A DNA stretch of 10,316 nt, taken from assembly GCA_900556555.1 (NCBI GenBank), contig USPF01000063.1, positions 1 to 10,316 on the forward strand. Direction: 5' to 3'. The notes beneath the pieces are model-generated. The model was not told the DNA's origin and did not search any database. It saw nothing but the letters and a program-made list of their open reading frames with translations. Numbering within the stretch: position 1 is the first letter of the stretch; every line of letters begins with the position of its first letter. Shown here piece by piece: positions 1-7,217 of the stretch. The position numbers and the translations under genes are program-made. The stretch is from an uncultured Blautia sp. Lineage in GTDB: Bacteria > Bacillota > Clostridia > Lachnospirales > Lachnospiraceae.

Positions 1-234
1 GGAAAAGGGTGCTCTGAATTTCTGGAAAGCATGCACTATTGCATTGGAATACTCATTGTCATTTTTTACAAGAACATCAATAGACATAGGCTTTGTTCCC
101 AGCTGATGTTCCTGTTCAAAACTCAGATATTTTGCTTCATTTCCAAATTCAATCTGAAGTCCTGCGAAAAATGCAGGATACCATTGTAACAACTGCCCGC
201 TCTCTTGTTTTGCAGCTTCTCGTCGCATTTTCAT
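1..234 (-). CDS. Unidentified protein, N-terminal 78 residues (runs off left edge)
   Basis: An open frame runs from an ATG at 234 to the window edge with no stop, so the C-terminus is missing. The start is well supported: on the minus strand GGAGG lies 6 nt upstream of the ATG, and a second ATG follows two codons later. The protein begins MKMRREAAKQESGQLLQWYP and continues with a stretch rich in aromatic and acidic residues (about 19-55, including FFAGLQIEFGNEAKYLSFEQ). I see no signal peptide or membrane segment. The pattern reminds me of a poorly characterised family that is multicopy in Lachnospiraceae genomes, and possibly of PD-(D/E)XK/Rpn-like nuclease-type proteins. That is recollection only, no catalytic motif is visible in this fragment, and no function is assigned. 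It does not share a transcript with the MATE gene, which ends at a terminator 200 nt upstream. Confidence 0.6.
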   Translation of the reverse strand, partial: MKMRREAAKQESGQLLQWYPAFFAGLQIEFGNEAKYLSFEQEHQLGTKPMSIDVLVKNDNEYSNAIVHAFQKFRAPFS

Positions 235-258
235 ACGAATCCTCCTTTTTTATTTTCT

Positions 259-281
259 GGAGATTCGCTTTCGGAATCTCC
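259..281 (-). other. Hairpin in the 5' leader of the left-edge gene
   Basis: GGAGATTC (259-266) and GAATCTCC (274-281) form a perfect 8-bp stem around a 7-nt loop. On the minus strand the stem ends about 12 nt before the AGGAGG ribosome binding site of the left-edge gene. It is followed by an A-rich tract rather than a T-run, so it is not a terminator of that transcript. A role in leader stability or translation control is possible but is inference. Confidence 0.4.
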
Positions 282-392
282 TGCCTGTAATTGGGTGAAA
301 GCACGAATTTTCCGAAAATAGAATTGTGATAAGACTTGCACAGCGAAATTAGCTTTGCATATAGATATTTTTAAGGAAATATGCTTTTCTAT

Positions 393-421
393 ATTGTAAC
401 ATGGACTCTGCTCAATGAAAA
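393..421 (-). promoter_or_regulatory. Possible sigma-A promoter for the left-edge gene
   Basis: On the minus strand there is an extended -10 element, TGT-TACAAT (393-401). A 4/6 -35 element, TTTTCA (416-421), lies 17 nt upstream. Transcription would begin near 386 and give a leader of about 150 nt before the ATG at 234. The spacing is ideal, but the -35 is weak and the assignment rests on motif matching alone. Confidence 0.4.
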
Positions 422-437
422 TATCGGAACATTAAAC

Positions 438-480
438 AAACCTGCAAAAAAATGGAGGCTTCCATTTCATTCACAGGTTT
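438..480 (-). terminator. Probable intrinsic terminator of the marR-MATE operon
   Basis: AAACCTG (438-444) pairs with CAGGTTT (474-480), and nested inside AAATGGA (450-456) pairs with TCCATTT (461-467). The structure begins 5 nt beyond the MATE stop codon. On the minus strand the second arm leads into TTTGTTTAAT, a modest T-rich tract. Its position and two-step stem fit a terminator, but the interior loop and imperfect T-run make it a weaker example than those at 2683 and 9347. Confidence 0.6.
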
Positions 481-485
481 CTTCT

Positions 486-1850
486 TTAACTATTTGTTCC
501 CATATGCTTAAATTCTTTCACAATAAAGAAAACACAAAGCACAGCGGCAACTCCGTCTGCAATCGGAGCAGAGAACATAACGCCCTCAATTCCCATAAAC
601 AAAGGCAATATGATCAATAATGGCAGCAAAAAGATAATCTGTCTGGTGAGGGATAAAAATACACCTTTTCCTGCTTTTCCGATGGAAGTAAACGTATTGG
701 CCGTAATAGGCTGAATGCCATTTATAAATGTAAAAAATAAATAAATCCTGAAAAACTTCTCTGCAAAAAGAAAATACTCTTCACTTCCAGAACCAAAAAT
801 ACTGATAATCTGTCTTGGCACCAATTGGAACAATAAAAATGCCACAACAGAGATTCCAATAGCCGCTGCCACTGCTTTCATATAGGTATCTTTTACACGG
901 TCATACTTTCCTGCCCCATAGTTGTAACTGGTAATCGGCTGAATCCCCTGAGAGATTCCAATCACAATGGCAAAAAAGATCATTCCCACCTTAGAGATAA
1001 TGCCTGCACAGGCTAATGGAATGTCACTTCCATAGGAAGACTGTGCCCCATAGTAGGTCAACGTATTGTTCATAACAATCTGTACAATCATCATTGCAAT
1101 CTGATTAAAAAATGGTGCAATCCCCAGCGAAATAATAGGAATCCAGGATGTTCCGGAAGGAATCAGACTCTTCAATGGAATATAAACCGTTTTAAATCTC
1201 GACAAATACCATAACACCATCAAGCCAGACACTACTTGTCCGATGATTGTTGCCCAGGCTGCACCTGCGATACCCATATCAAATATAAAGATGAACAGTG
1301 GATCTAAAATCGTGTTGATAATAGCTCCCACCAATGTACACATCATGGAAAATTTGGGGCTTCCATCTGCACGAATCAGATTGCTTCCTCCCGTAGTAAC
1401 AATCAAAAAAGGAAATCCAAGCGCTGTAATTCCCGTATATTCCAGAGAGTAATCTAATACTTTCTCTGTGGCTCCAAACGCTCTCATCATTGGTTCCAAA
1501 AAAATCTGTGATATGACACAGAGTAATACCCCCAGTATCAGCATCATCCCAATAGAACCACCTGCAAATGTAACTGCCTTTTCCTTTTCTTTTCGCCCCA
1601 TAGCAAGATTGAAATTTGCCGCTCCTCCGATTCCGCACAAAAGGGAAATGGCTGTACAGGTGATTGAAAGTGGAAATGCCACATTCGTAGCTGCATTTCC
1701 CAGCATACCGACACTTCTGCCTATAAAAAACTGATCTACAATGTTATACAAAGAACTTACCAGCATAGCAATAATACTTGGAATAGCAAATCTGGCAATC
1801 AATGTCCCTATGGGTTCTGAACCAAGGGGATTATTCTGTTTCTCTTCCAT
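486..1850 (-). CDS. MATE family multidrug/cation-coupled efflux transporter
   Basis: This is an integral membrane antiporter of the multidrug and toxic compound extrusion family, which exports drugs or metabolites in exchange for Na+ or H+. The 454 residues match the usual family length. The chain is a run of hydrophobic segments consistent with 12 helices in two halves. Typical features are the N-terminal PIGTLIARFAIPSIIAMLVS, then YNIVDQFFIG, ILDPLFIF followed by GAAWATIIGQ, and in the second half GISQGIQPITSYNYGAGKYD. I chose the ATG at 1850 because AGGAGG lies 6 nt upstream. The frame extends 24 codons further, but only inside the marR coding sequence and without a good site. The start overlaps the end of marR by 20 nt, so the two genes are probably translationally coupled and co-regulated. 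The substrate cannot be read from sequence. It resembles the MepA/NorM-type branch, but no specific symbol is justified. Confidence 0.93.
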   Translation of the reverse strand: MEEKQNNPLGSEPIGTLIARFAIPSIIAMLVSSLYNIVDQFFIGRSVGMLGNAATNVAFPLSITCTAISLLCGIGGAANFNLAMGRKEKEKAVTFAGGSIGMMLILGVLLCVISQIFLEPMMRAFGATEKVLDYSLEYTGITALGFPFLIVTTGGSNLIRADGSPKFSMMCTLVGAIINTILDPLFIFIFDMGIAGAAWATIIGQVVSGLMVLWYLSRFKTVYIPLKSLIPSGTSWIPIISLGIAPFFNQIAMMIVQIVMNNTLTYYGAQSSYGSDIPLACAGIISKVGMIFFAIVIGISQGIQPITSYNYGAGKYDRVKDTYMKAVAAAIGISVVAFLLFQLVPRQIISIFGSGSEEYFLFAEKFFRIYLFFTFINGIQPITANTFTSIGKAGKGVFLSLTRQIIFLLPLLIILPLFMGIEGVMFSAPIADGVAAVLCVFFIVKEFKHMGTNS

Positions 1851-2304
1851 GGACTTCCTCCTGCTGTGTTTTAATATTATGAAGTACTTTTTCTGAATGG
1901 GAAGCCATTTTTTCCAATCCAATGACCATGAGCTGCTGCTCTTCTTCCGATAACACCGACAATACCTGTGACCACCAGACTGTCAGTGCCTTTCGCATCT
2001 TTGGTATAGTCTCTTCTCCCTTCTCCGTGAGATAAATGGCATAAGACCTTCCGTGTGCTTCTGATTTCTTTCTCTCGACAAACCCCTGCTCCTGGAGTTT
2101 TTTCATGGTTCTTACAGCAAGTGCTTCATCCACTGCCATATTTTCACACATTTCCTTCTGGCTGCTGCCTGGATTTGCGGATAAATAAAACAAAAAATTA
2201 TAACTGGAATAGCCAATGCCATACTCCTTCATGGTCTTCGTCATATACTTCTGCTCTCTCCGGTGAAGAATAGCAACGCTTTTTCCCAAGATACGATTTT
2301 CCAT
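1831..2304 (-). CDS. MarR family transcriptional regulator
   Basis: A 157-residue winged helix-turn-helix regulator, the usual size for MarR proteins, which bind palindromic operators as dimers and release DNA on binding small phenolic or other ligands. The N-terminal helix (to about residue 30) and C-terminal helices (about 102-145) would form the dimer interface. The DNA-binding core spans about 30-100: helix SQKEMCENMAVDEALAVRTM, then the recognition helix and LQEQGFVERKKSEAHGRSYA, where the basic wing sits before IYLTEKGEE. The start at 2304 (ATG) has AGGAGG 4 nt upstream. An upstream in-frame TTG at 2325 lies inside the operator and is less likely. It is the first gene of a two-gene operon with the overlapping MATE exporter, the standard arrangement for a local repressor of an efflux pump. 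A perfect inverted repeat over its own promoter implies autorepression. Confidence 0.93.
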   Translation of the reverse strand: MENRILGKSVAILHRREQKYMTKTMKEYGIGYSSYNFLFYLSANPGSSQKEMCENMAVDEALAVRTMKKLQEQGFVERKKSEAHGRSYAIYLTEKGEETIPKMRKALTVWWSQVLSVLSEEEQQLMVIGLEKMASHSEKVLHNIKTQQEEVHGRETE

Positions 2305-2317
2305 AATGCCTCCTATT

Positions 2318-2364
2318 CTTGACAAGTCAATTATATTATACGAGGCAATAATTGACTTGTCAAG
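2318..2364. promoter_or_regulatory. Inverted-repeat operator, probably for the adjacent MarR protein
   Basis: CTTGACAAGTCAATTAT (2318-2334) and its exact reverse complement (2348-2364) are 17-bp arms separated by 13 bp. Each arm also contains its own near-palindrome, TTGAC-AA-GTCAA or TTGAC-TT-GTCAA, whose centres are about 33 bp apart, close to three helical turns. One site covers the -35 hexamer and the other covers the start region, so two dimers would bracket the promoter on one face of the DNA. Assignment to the adjacent MarR protein is inference from position and symmetry, and is consistent with known MarR operators. Confidence 0.85.
2335..2363 (-). promoter_or_regulatory. Consensus sigma-A promoter of the marR-MATE operon
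   Basis: On the minus strand the sequence reads TTGACA (2358-2363), a 17-nt spacer, then TATAAT (2335-2340). This is a 12/12 match to the housekeeping consensus with optimal spacing. The predicted start is near 2328, inside the promoter-proximal half of the operator and about 24 nt before the marR ATG. Such a strong promoter would need tight repression. Confidence 0.92.
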
Positions 2365-2381
2365 TTTCTGAGATTACTTAT

Positions 2382-2660
2382 TTATCTGTGCACATACATC
2401 CTGATCATATCAGAATGTTCCTCTTCCTGAACCATACACAAAAATTCCCAACCATATCTTTCGTAAAAGCTTGTATGATCCGTAATCAAATAGATGGGTG
2501 TGATTCCCTTTGATTTCATATCTTCCACAACCATGTCAAGCAAATGCCCTGCAATTCCTTTGCAGCGGTATTCTTCTTTTGTATATACTGCACAAACATT
2601 AGGGGCAAGGTCTTTTAATTGAGGATTTTGTCTTAAATTGATATATTTGTATGCATTCAT
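2382..2660 (-). CDS. Short GNAT family N-acetyltransferase, probably N-terminally truncated
   Basis: This 92-residue protein carries the C-terminal half of a GNAT fold. The acetyl-CoA pyrophosphate-binding loop is YRCKGIAGHLL, fitting the R/Q-x-x-G-x-G/A signature at residues 32-37. It is followed by helix LLDMVVEDMK, strand ITPIYLITDH, and the SFYERYGWEFL motif that ends many GNAT domains. Family members are usually 140-170 residues, so roughly the first 50 are missing. Two in-frame TAA codons lie upstream of the ATG at 2660, so no longer N-terminus is possible in this frame. GGAG lies 10 nt before the ATG, a loose ribosome binding site. It sits after the metA terminator, and I found no convincing promoter of its own. 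It may be a decaying remnant or a minimal acetyltransferase. The substrate is unknown. Confidence 0.65.
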   Translation of the reverse strand: MNAYKYINLRQNPQLKDLAPNVCAVYTKEEYRCKGIAGHLLDMVVEDMKSKGITPIYLITDHTSFYERYGWEFLCMVQEEEHSDMIRMYVHR

Positions 2661-2682
2661 CTTCTTTATTCTCCATTTTTAT

Positions 2683-2720
2683 AAAAATTAAGGGCATATC
2701 ACACTTTGGCAATATACCCT
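2683..2720 (-). terminator. Intrinsic terminator after metA
   Basis: On the minus strand, AGGGTATAT (2712-2720) pairs with ATATGCCCT (2691-2699) through 9 bp with one G-U, around a 12-nt loop. TAATTTTTAT follows at once. It begins 10 nt beyond the metA stop codon and would end the rluF-ligA-cls-metA transcript. Confidence 0.8.
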
Positions 2721-2730
2721 CAATAGTCGC

Positions 2731-3651
2731 TTAAAACGGTGTCCCGTCTAAATCATACGGTGTGCACTGGTACACATAATAATTCAGCCAGTTGGTGTAC
2801 AGGTTATTCGCATGAGATCTCCACAATAGCAATGGTTTATTCTCTACATTATCCCCAGGATAATATCCCTTTGGCATATCAATGGGCAGACCTTTTCCTA
2901 AATCCCTCTTATACTCTCCATCCAAGGTAACCCGGTCATATTCCGGATGTCCCATGACGAAAATCTGTCTTCCCTCTTTTGCCATAGCCAGAAATACCCC
3001 TGCTTCTTCGGATTCTGCCAGCACCGTAAGCTCCTGACAATTATGAATATCTTCTGCACGAACCTCTGTGTGACGGGAATGCGGTGCCAGAAACACATCA
3101 TCAAATCCACGTACCAGAGGAATCTTCCGGTTCTGCACCTTATGAGCAAAAAGTCCAAACACTTTATGATCCATCTGATGTTTCTGCAAACCGTAATGAT
3201 AGTACAGTCCAGCCTGAGCTGCCCAGCACAGATAAATAGTAGAGGTCACATTGTGCTTACTCCACTCCATAATTTCTTTCATTTCTTCCCAGTAATCCAC
3301 CTCTTCGAATTCCATCTGTTCTACTGGTGCTCCTGTTATGATCATTCCATCAAACTTGTGCGTTTTTACTTCCTCAAAGGTCTGGTAAAATTTGTTTAAA
3401 TGGCTGGTAGCTGTATTCTTGGATACATGAGTGCTCACCATCATAAAGGACACATCCACCTGCAATGGTGTGTTTGACAGGGAACGAAGGAGCTGTAGCT
3501 CTGTCTCCTCTTTTAAAGGCATCAGATTCAGAATCAAAATCTGAATGGGGCGGATATCCTGATGAATGGCTCTCGTCTCGTCCATCACAAAGATATTTTC
3601 TTTCTCTAAAATTTCTTTTACTGGCAAGTCACTTTGTATTTTAATCGGCAT
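2731..3651 (-). CDS. metA: Homoserine O-acetyltransferase, MetA type (annotated in databases also as homoserine O-succinyltransferase)
   Basis: Cytoplasmic enzyme that activates homoserine by O-acylation, the first committed step of methionine synthesis. The 306 residues match the MetA family (about 300). Family landmarks are [18 protein letters not shown] (39-56), [17 protein letters not shown] (105-121) and [14 protein letters not shown] (141-154) with the nucleophile Cys142. The other catalytic residues are His235 and Glu237 in VMGHPEYDR. Position 111 is Glu. From published work on bacterial MetA proteins, Glu here (as in Bacillus cereus) favours acetyl-CoA, while Gly (as in E. coli) allows succinyl-CoA, so acetylation is predicted. 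The ATG at 3651 has AAGGAAGG about 7 nt upstream. It follows cls by 37 nt with no terminator between, so it is probably the last gene of that operon. There is no room there for a SAM-responsive leader, so methionine control at this promoter is not evident. Confidence 0.96.
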   Translation of the reverse strand: MPIKIQSDLPVKEILEKENIFVMDETRAIHQDIRPIQILILNLMPLKEETELQLLRSLSNTPLQVDVSFMMVSTHVSKNTATSHLNKFYQTFEEVKTHKFDGMIITGAPVEQMEFEEVDYWEEMKEIMEWSKHNVTSTIYLCWAAQAGLYYHYGLQKHQMDHKVFGLFAHKVQNRKIPLVRGFDDVFLAPHSRHTEVRAEDIHNCQELTVLAESEEAGVFLAMAKEGRQIFVMGHPEYDRVTLDGEYKRDLGKGLPIDMPKGYYPGDNVENKPLLLWRSHANNLYTNWLNYYVYQCTPYDLDGTPF

Positions 3652-3688
3652 TTTCTATTCCTTCCTTTCTGTCTTTTCCAGTCTCTGC

Positions 3689-5266
3689 TTACATCAGCGG
3701 TGCAAACATACGGAGAATGGTTCCCATGGTACGCATATACAACGGCTGTTTCTTATAATCAGAAGCCTGAGCCTTGATACATTTTTTCAAAGTATCCTGA
3801 AAATCCTCCTCGATTGCAGCAATCTGGGAATTCTGATACATAAATGCAGCACATTCGAAATGATGGAACAGGCTTCTGTAATCCAGATTAATGGTTCCTA
3901 CCACTGCTTTTTCATTATCTGAAACGAATACTTTGGCATGAACAAATCCTGGTTCATACTCATAAATCTTCACACCTGCTTCCAGAAGCTCATTATAGTA
4001 CGTTTTTGCTACAGCAAACGCATACTTCTTATCTGGAATATGGGGCATAATGATAGAAACATCGATTCCTCGTTTTGCAGCATAGGTAAGTGCCATGATC
4101 ATTTCATAATCCAAAATCAGATACGGTGTCATGATATGTACATATTCCTGGGCTGTGTTGAGGATATCAAGATATACCTTCTTTCCCACTCTCTCTTTTC
4201 CGTATGGACTGACCTCATATGGCATGATAAATCCATCATTGTTTACAGAAAAATCTTCCGGCGTTTTATAGTTTTCGTAGTTTTCCTCTTCTGTTTCTGT
4301 GACATCCCACATTTCCAGGAACATATAAGTGAACCGTTCCACAGCTTTCCCGGTCAGTCTCACTGCCGTATCTTTCCAATGCCCGAAACGTACCTTCTGG
4401 TTAATATATTCGTCTGCCAGGTTTGTACCTCCGGTGAACGCCACTTTTCCATCAATCACCATGATTTTTCTGTGGTCTCTGTTGTTATAATAAGTGGAAA
4501 AAACAGGGCGGATAGGTGCAAACATCTTACACTTAATTCCCTCTGCTTCCAGCATCTTCGGATAGAAATACGGCAACAATGCAAGAACACACATTCCATC
4601 ATACATCACACGGACTTCCACGCCACTTTTTGCCTTTTCCTTCAAAATATCAAGAATGCTGTTCCACATAACGCCTTCTTCCACGATAAAGAATTCCAGA
4701 AAAATAAATTTTTCTGCTTTTCGCAGTTCTTCCAGCATATCTTCAAACTGATCATCTCCCAGGGAATAATACTTCACCTGGGTATGGTCATATACAGGTG
4801 CATTCCCATATTCTTCCATATAATCTGCAAAATGTCCAATCTGAGGATTTACGGCCTCTAATGTTTCCTTTACTTTCTCGTTCTGAGGTACATATTTCCT
4901 GGTAAACACAGAGAGGGATTCCAGCCGCCTAAACAGCATCTTTGTCCCAAGCTGTGTTCCAATATAAATATAAAACAATGCCCCGAATACCGGGAAAATA
5001 ATCAGTGGCAGCATCCAAACCAGTTTAAATTCCGGACTGCCGCTGCTGTTAAACAAATGGAGTACCACGGTCACACTGAGAAGAACAAATACCAGATAAA
5101 AAATATAACTGTAATCCCTCAGCCAGATATAAATAGAAATCAAAAGCAAAAACTGAATGACAAATGCAAAAACTACCATTAACGTTCTTCCAAAAATAAT
5201 TGTTTTTACACCTTTGATTCCTTTTTTCTTCATTTCACTTGTGTTCATCAAATGTTTATATTTCAC
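3689..5266 (-). CDS. cls: Cardiolipin synthase, phospholipase D superfamily
   Basis: Membrane enzyme that condenses two phosphatidylglycerol molecules to cardiolipin and glycerol. In the 525 residues, hydrophobic segments lie at about 27-50, 53-72 and 83-103, anchoring a cytoplasmic domain with two HKD motifs. These are HRKIMVID (His265, Lys267, Asp272) followed by GGTNLADEY, and HAKVFVSD (His443, Lys445, Asp450) followed by GTINLDYRS. Both active-site halves are intact and the length is typical. The start is uncertain. The GTG at 5266 overlaps the ligA stop by 11 nt and has AAAGGG only 3 nt upstream. The ATG at 5248 gives a protein 6 residues shorter but has no close ribosome binding site. 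Translation is probably coupled to ligA. Other PLD-family phosphatidyltransferases are possible, but two HKD motifs plus N-terminal helices fit ClsA-type enzymes best. Confidence 0.93.
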   Translation of the reverse strand: MKYKHLMNTSEMKKKGIKGVKTIIFGRTLMVVFAFVIQFLLLISIYIWLRDYSYIFYLVFVLLSVTVVLHLFNSSGSPEFKLVWMLPLIIFPVFGALFYIYIGTQLGTKMLFRRLESLSVFTRKYVPQNEKVKETLEAVNPQIGHFADYMEEYGNAPVYDHTQVKYYSLGDDQFEDMLEELRKAEKFIFLEFFIVEEGVMWNSILDILKEKAKSGVEVRVMYDGMCVLALLPYFYPKMLEAEGIKCKMFAPIRPVFSTYYNNRDHRKIMVIDGKVAFTGGTNLADEYINQKVRFGHWKDTAVRLTGKAVERFTYMFLEMWDVTETEEENYENYKTPEDFSVNNDGFIMPYEVSPYGKERVGKKVYLDILNTAQEYVHIMTPYLILDYEMIMALTYAAKRGIDVSIIMPHIPDKKYAFAVAKTYYNELLEAGVKIYEYEPGFVHAKVFVSDNEKAVVGTINLDYRSLFHHFECAAFMYQNSQIAAIEEDFQDTLKKCIKAQASDYKKQPLYMRTMGTILRMFAPLM

Positions 5267-7211
5267 CTGCCCTTTCTAAAAAATCTTCTTCTGACAAGAT
5301 GGGAATTCCTAATTCTTTTGCTTTTTTATTTTTAGAAGAATTAGAGGCAGTGTCATTATTAATCAGGTAATCTGTTTTTGAGGTAACGCTGCCTGTCACC
5401 TTCCCACCCCTCTGCTCAATAAATTCCTTTAACTGAGAGCGGTTTGCAAAATGTACTACACTTCCTGTAATAACAAATTGTTTGCCTGCAAAAGTCTGAT
5501 TCTCCTCTTTTTGCACTTCTTCCAGTTCCAAATGAGACATCAAATGATGGAAATTCTTCAGGTTTTCTTCATTGCTGAAATAATCGGTAAACGCCTTTGC
5601 AATTACTGGCCCGATTCCTTCTATTGCATTGATTTCTTCTGCACTTGCATGAATCAGCTTCTCCACATCATATCCGAATTCTCTGCATATCACTTTCGCA
5701 TTTGCCAATCCAATATTGGCAATTCCCAGGCTGTAAAGGACTCTTGGAAGCGTGGTATGTTTTGCATTTTCCAGACTGGCAACAAGATTTTCGTAGGATT
5801 TCTCCCCAAATCCTTCCATCTCTACAATCTGGTCTTTATAGCGGGAAATCTCAAAAACATCCCCAAAATCCTTTATAAATCCTTTGAGAATAAATTTCTC
5901 CAGCGTAGCTTCTGAAAGTCCATCAATATTCATGGCATCACGGCTGACGAATAAGGTAAAAGATTTTATCTTCTTCGCCTGGCAATCCGGATTCATACAG
6001 TACAGAGATTCCACTTCATTTGTTTTCAAAATCCTAGCTTCCTTCTGGCAAACCGGACAACTATGAGGAATCTCCAGGTTTCCGCTGCGTGTGAGGTTTT
6101 CTGCAATCTGAGGAATGATCATATTCGCCTTATAGACCTGAATCTTGTCTCCGATTCCAAGCTGTAGTTCTTTTAAGATGCTCACATTGTGGACACTTGC
6201 TCTGCTCACGGTAGTCCCTTCCAGTTCTACCGGGTCAAAAATCGCTACGGGATTAATAAGACCTGTTCTGGATGGACTCCACTCAATCTCTCTTAATGTT
6301 GTTTCTTTAATCTCATCTTTCCATTTAAAGGCAAAGGCATTTCTTGGAAATTTAGCTGTACTTCCCAAAGAAGCACCATAAGCAATGTCGTCATACAAGG
6401 CCACCAGGCCATCTGATGGAAAATCGTTTTCAGAAACCTGATGCTCAAAATACTGCATTGCCTCATCCAGGGTATCTTGTGTCACTGCCCGGTATTCCAC
6501 CACATCAAATCCTTGTTTTTGCAGCCACAAAAACTGCTGCTCTACAGAATTCTGAAAATCAACACCTTCTGCCTGTACCAGAGAAAAAGCATAAAAATGC
6601 ACATTTCTCTTTGCCGTTATTTCGTTATTTAGCTGCCGGACAGAGCCGCTGCAAAGGTTTCTCGGATTTTTATATTTTGCATCTACATCTTCGATTTCGG
6701 AATTAATTTTCTCGAAATCAGAGTATGTGATAATCGCCTCTCCTCTCAGCACCAGATTTCCTTTGTGGCTGATCTGCAAAGGAATATTCTTAAACACCCT
6801 GGCATTGTTGGTAATAACTTCCCCGATTACTCCGTTTCCTCTGGTAACTGCTTTTTCCAGCTTTCCGTCTTGATACGTCAGCACAATGGTAAGCCCGTCT
6901 AGTTTCCAGGAAAGCAAAGTCTTATGTGTACCAACAAAGCTCCTCAGTGTCTCCACATCCTTCGTCTTATCCAGCGACAGCATGGGCTTTTCATGAGCTT
7001 CTTTTGGCAGTTCTTCCAAAGCCTCATATCCAACCATAGTCGTGGGACTTCCTGCCAATGTTATCCCTGTCTCCGCTTCCAGCTTCACCAGTTCATCATA
7101 CAATTTGTCATATTCATAGTTACTCATCAGTTCCCTGTCTTCCTGGTAATAAGCCCGGGATGCCTGGGTCAGTAAAGGAATCAGTTCCTTCATCCTCTTC
7201 ATAGAATCCAT
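5256..7211 (-). CDS. ligA: NAD-dependent DNA ligase, divergent LigA lineage
   Basis: Seals nicks in duplex DNA during replication and repair, using NAD+. The 651 residues are near the usual 660-680. Domains in order: an NMN-binding Ia region (about 1-70, with YYQEDRELMSNYEYDKLYDE); adenylation domain with KLDG at 103-106 (Lys103 the adenylated residue), TRGNG 123-127, LRGEA 155-159 and FAFKWK 293-298; OB fold with TGLINPVAIFDPVELEGTTV (316-335); four zinc cysteines at 385, 388, 405 and 410; helix-hairpin-helix repeats (about 425-560, including EGFGEKS and EGIGPVIA); and a C-terminal BRCT domain (about 574-651). Two departures stand out: motif IV reads DGLVALYDD, without the usual lysine of DGVVxK, and the common TRGDGxxGED is TRGNGVIGEV. 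The ATG at 7211 has AGGAGG 12 nt upstream within the end of rluF; a second ATG at 7202 is possible. It may be the main ligase or a second copy, which this window cannot decide. Confidence 0.94.
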   Translation of the reverse strand: MDSMKRMKELIPLLTQASRAYYQEDRELMSNYEYDKLYDELVKLEAETGITLAGSPTTMVGYEALEELPKEAHEKPMLSLDKTKDVETLRSFVGTHKTLLSWKLDGLTIVLTYQDGKLEKAVTRGNGVIGEVITNNARVFKNIPLQISHKGNLVLRGEAIITYSDFEKINSEIEDVDAKYKNPRNLCSGSVRQLNNEITAKRNVHFYAFSLVQAEGVDFQNSVEQQFLWLQKQGFDVVEYRAVTQDTLDEAMQYFEHQVSENDFPSDGLVALYDDIAYGASLGSTAKFPRNAFAFKWKDEIKETTLREIEWSPSRTGLINPVAIFDPVELEGTTVSRASVHNVSILKELQLGIGDKIQVYKANMIIPQIAENLTRSGNLEIPHSCPVCQKEARILKTNEVESLYCMNPDCQAKKIKSFTLFVSRDAMNIDGLSEATLEKFILKGFIKDFGDVFEISRYKDQIVEMEGFGEKSYENLVASLENAKHTTLPRVLYSLGIANIGLANAKVICREFGYDVEKLIHASAEEINAIEGIGPVIAKAFTDYFSNEENLKNFHHLMSHLELEEVQKEENQTFAGKQFVITGSVVHFANRSQLKEFIEQRGGKVTGSVTSKTDYLINNDTASNSSKNKKAKELGIPILSEEDFLERAGEI

Positions 7212-7217
7212 GTATGT

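Noticed and set aside
259..281. The 8-bp hairpin considered as a terminator
   Set aside because: No T-run follows it on either strand. On the minus strand it is followed by an A-rich tract and the ribosome binding site.
1831..2660. The MarR, MATE and GNAT cluster considered as a defence or antibiotic biosynthesis island
   Set aside because: A local repressor with its exporter is a common chromosomal unit. No nuclease, toxin, biosynthetic or mobile element gene accompanies it.
2675..2712. Possible promoter TTGCCA ... TATAAA for the short GNAT gene
   Set aside because: The spacer is 23 nt, far from the 16-18 nt norm, and the elements overlap the metA terminator.
3652..3688. SAM riboswitch or T-box upstream of metA
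   Set aside because: Only 37 nt separate cls and metA, too short for such a leader, and no structured element is visible.
3938..4861. A 307-codon plus-strand open frame opposite cls
   Set aside because: It is rich in Cys, His, Ile and Phe with no domain sense, and lies wholly antisense to a gene with both HKD motifs intact. It is a shadow frame.
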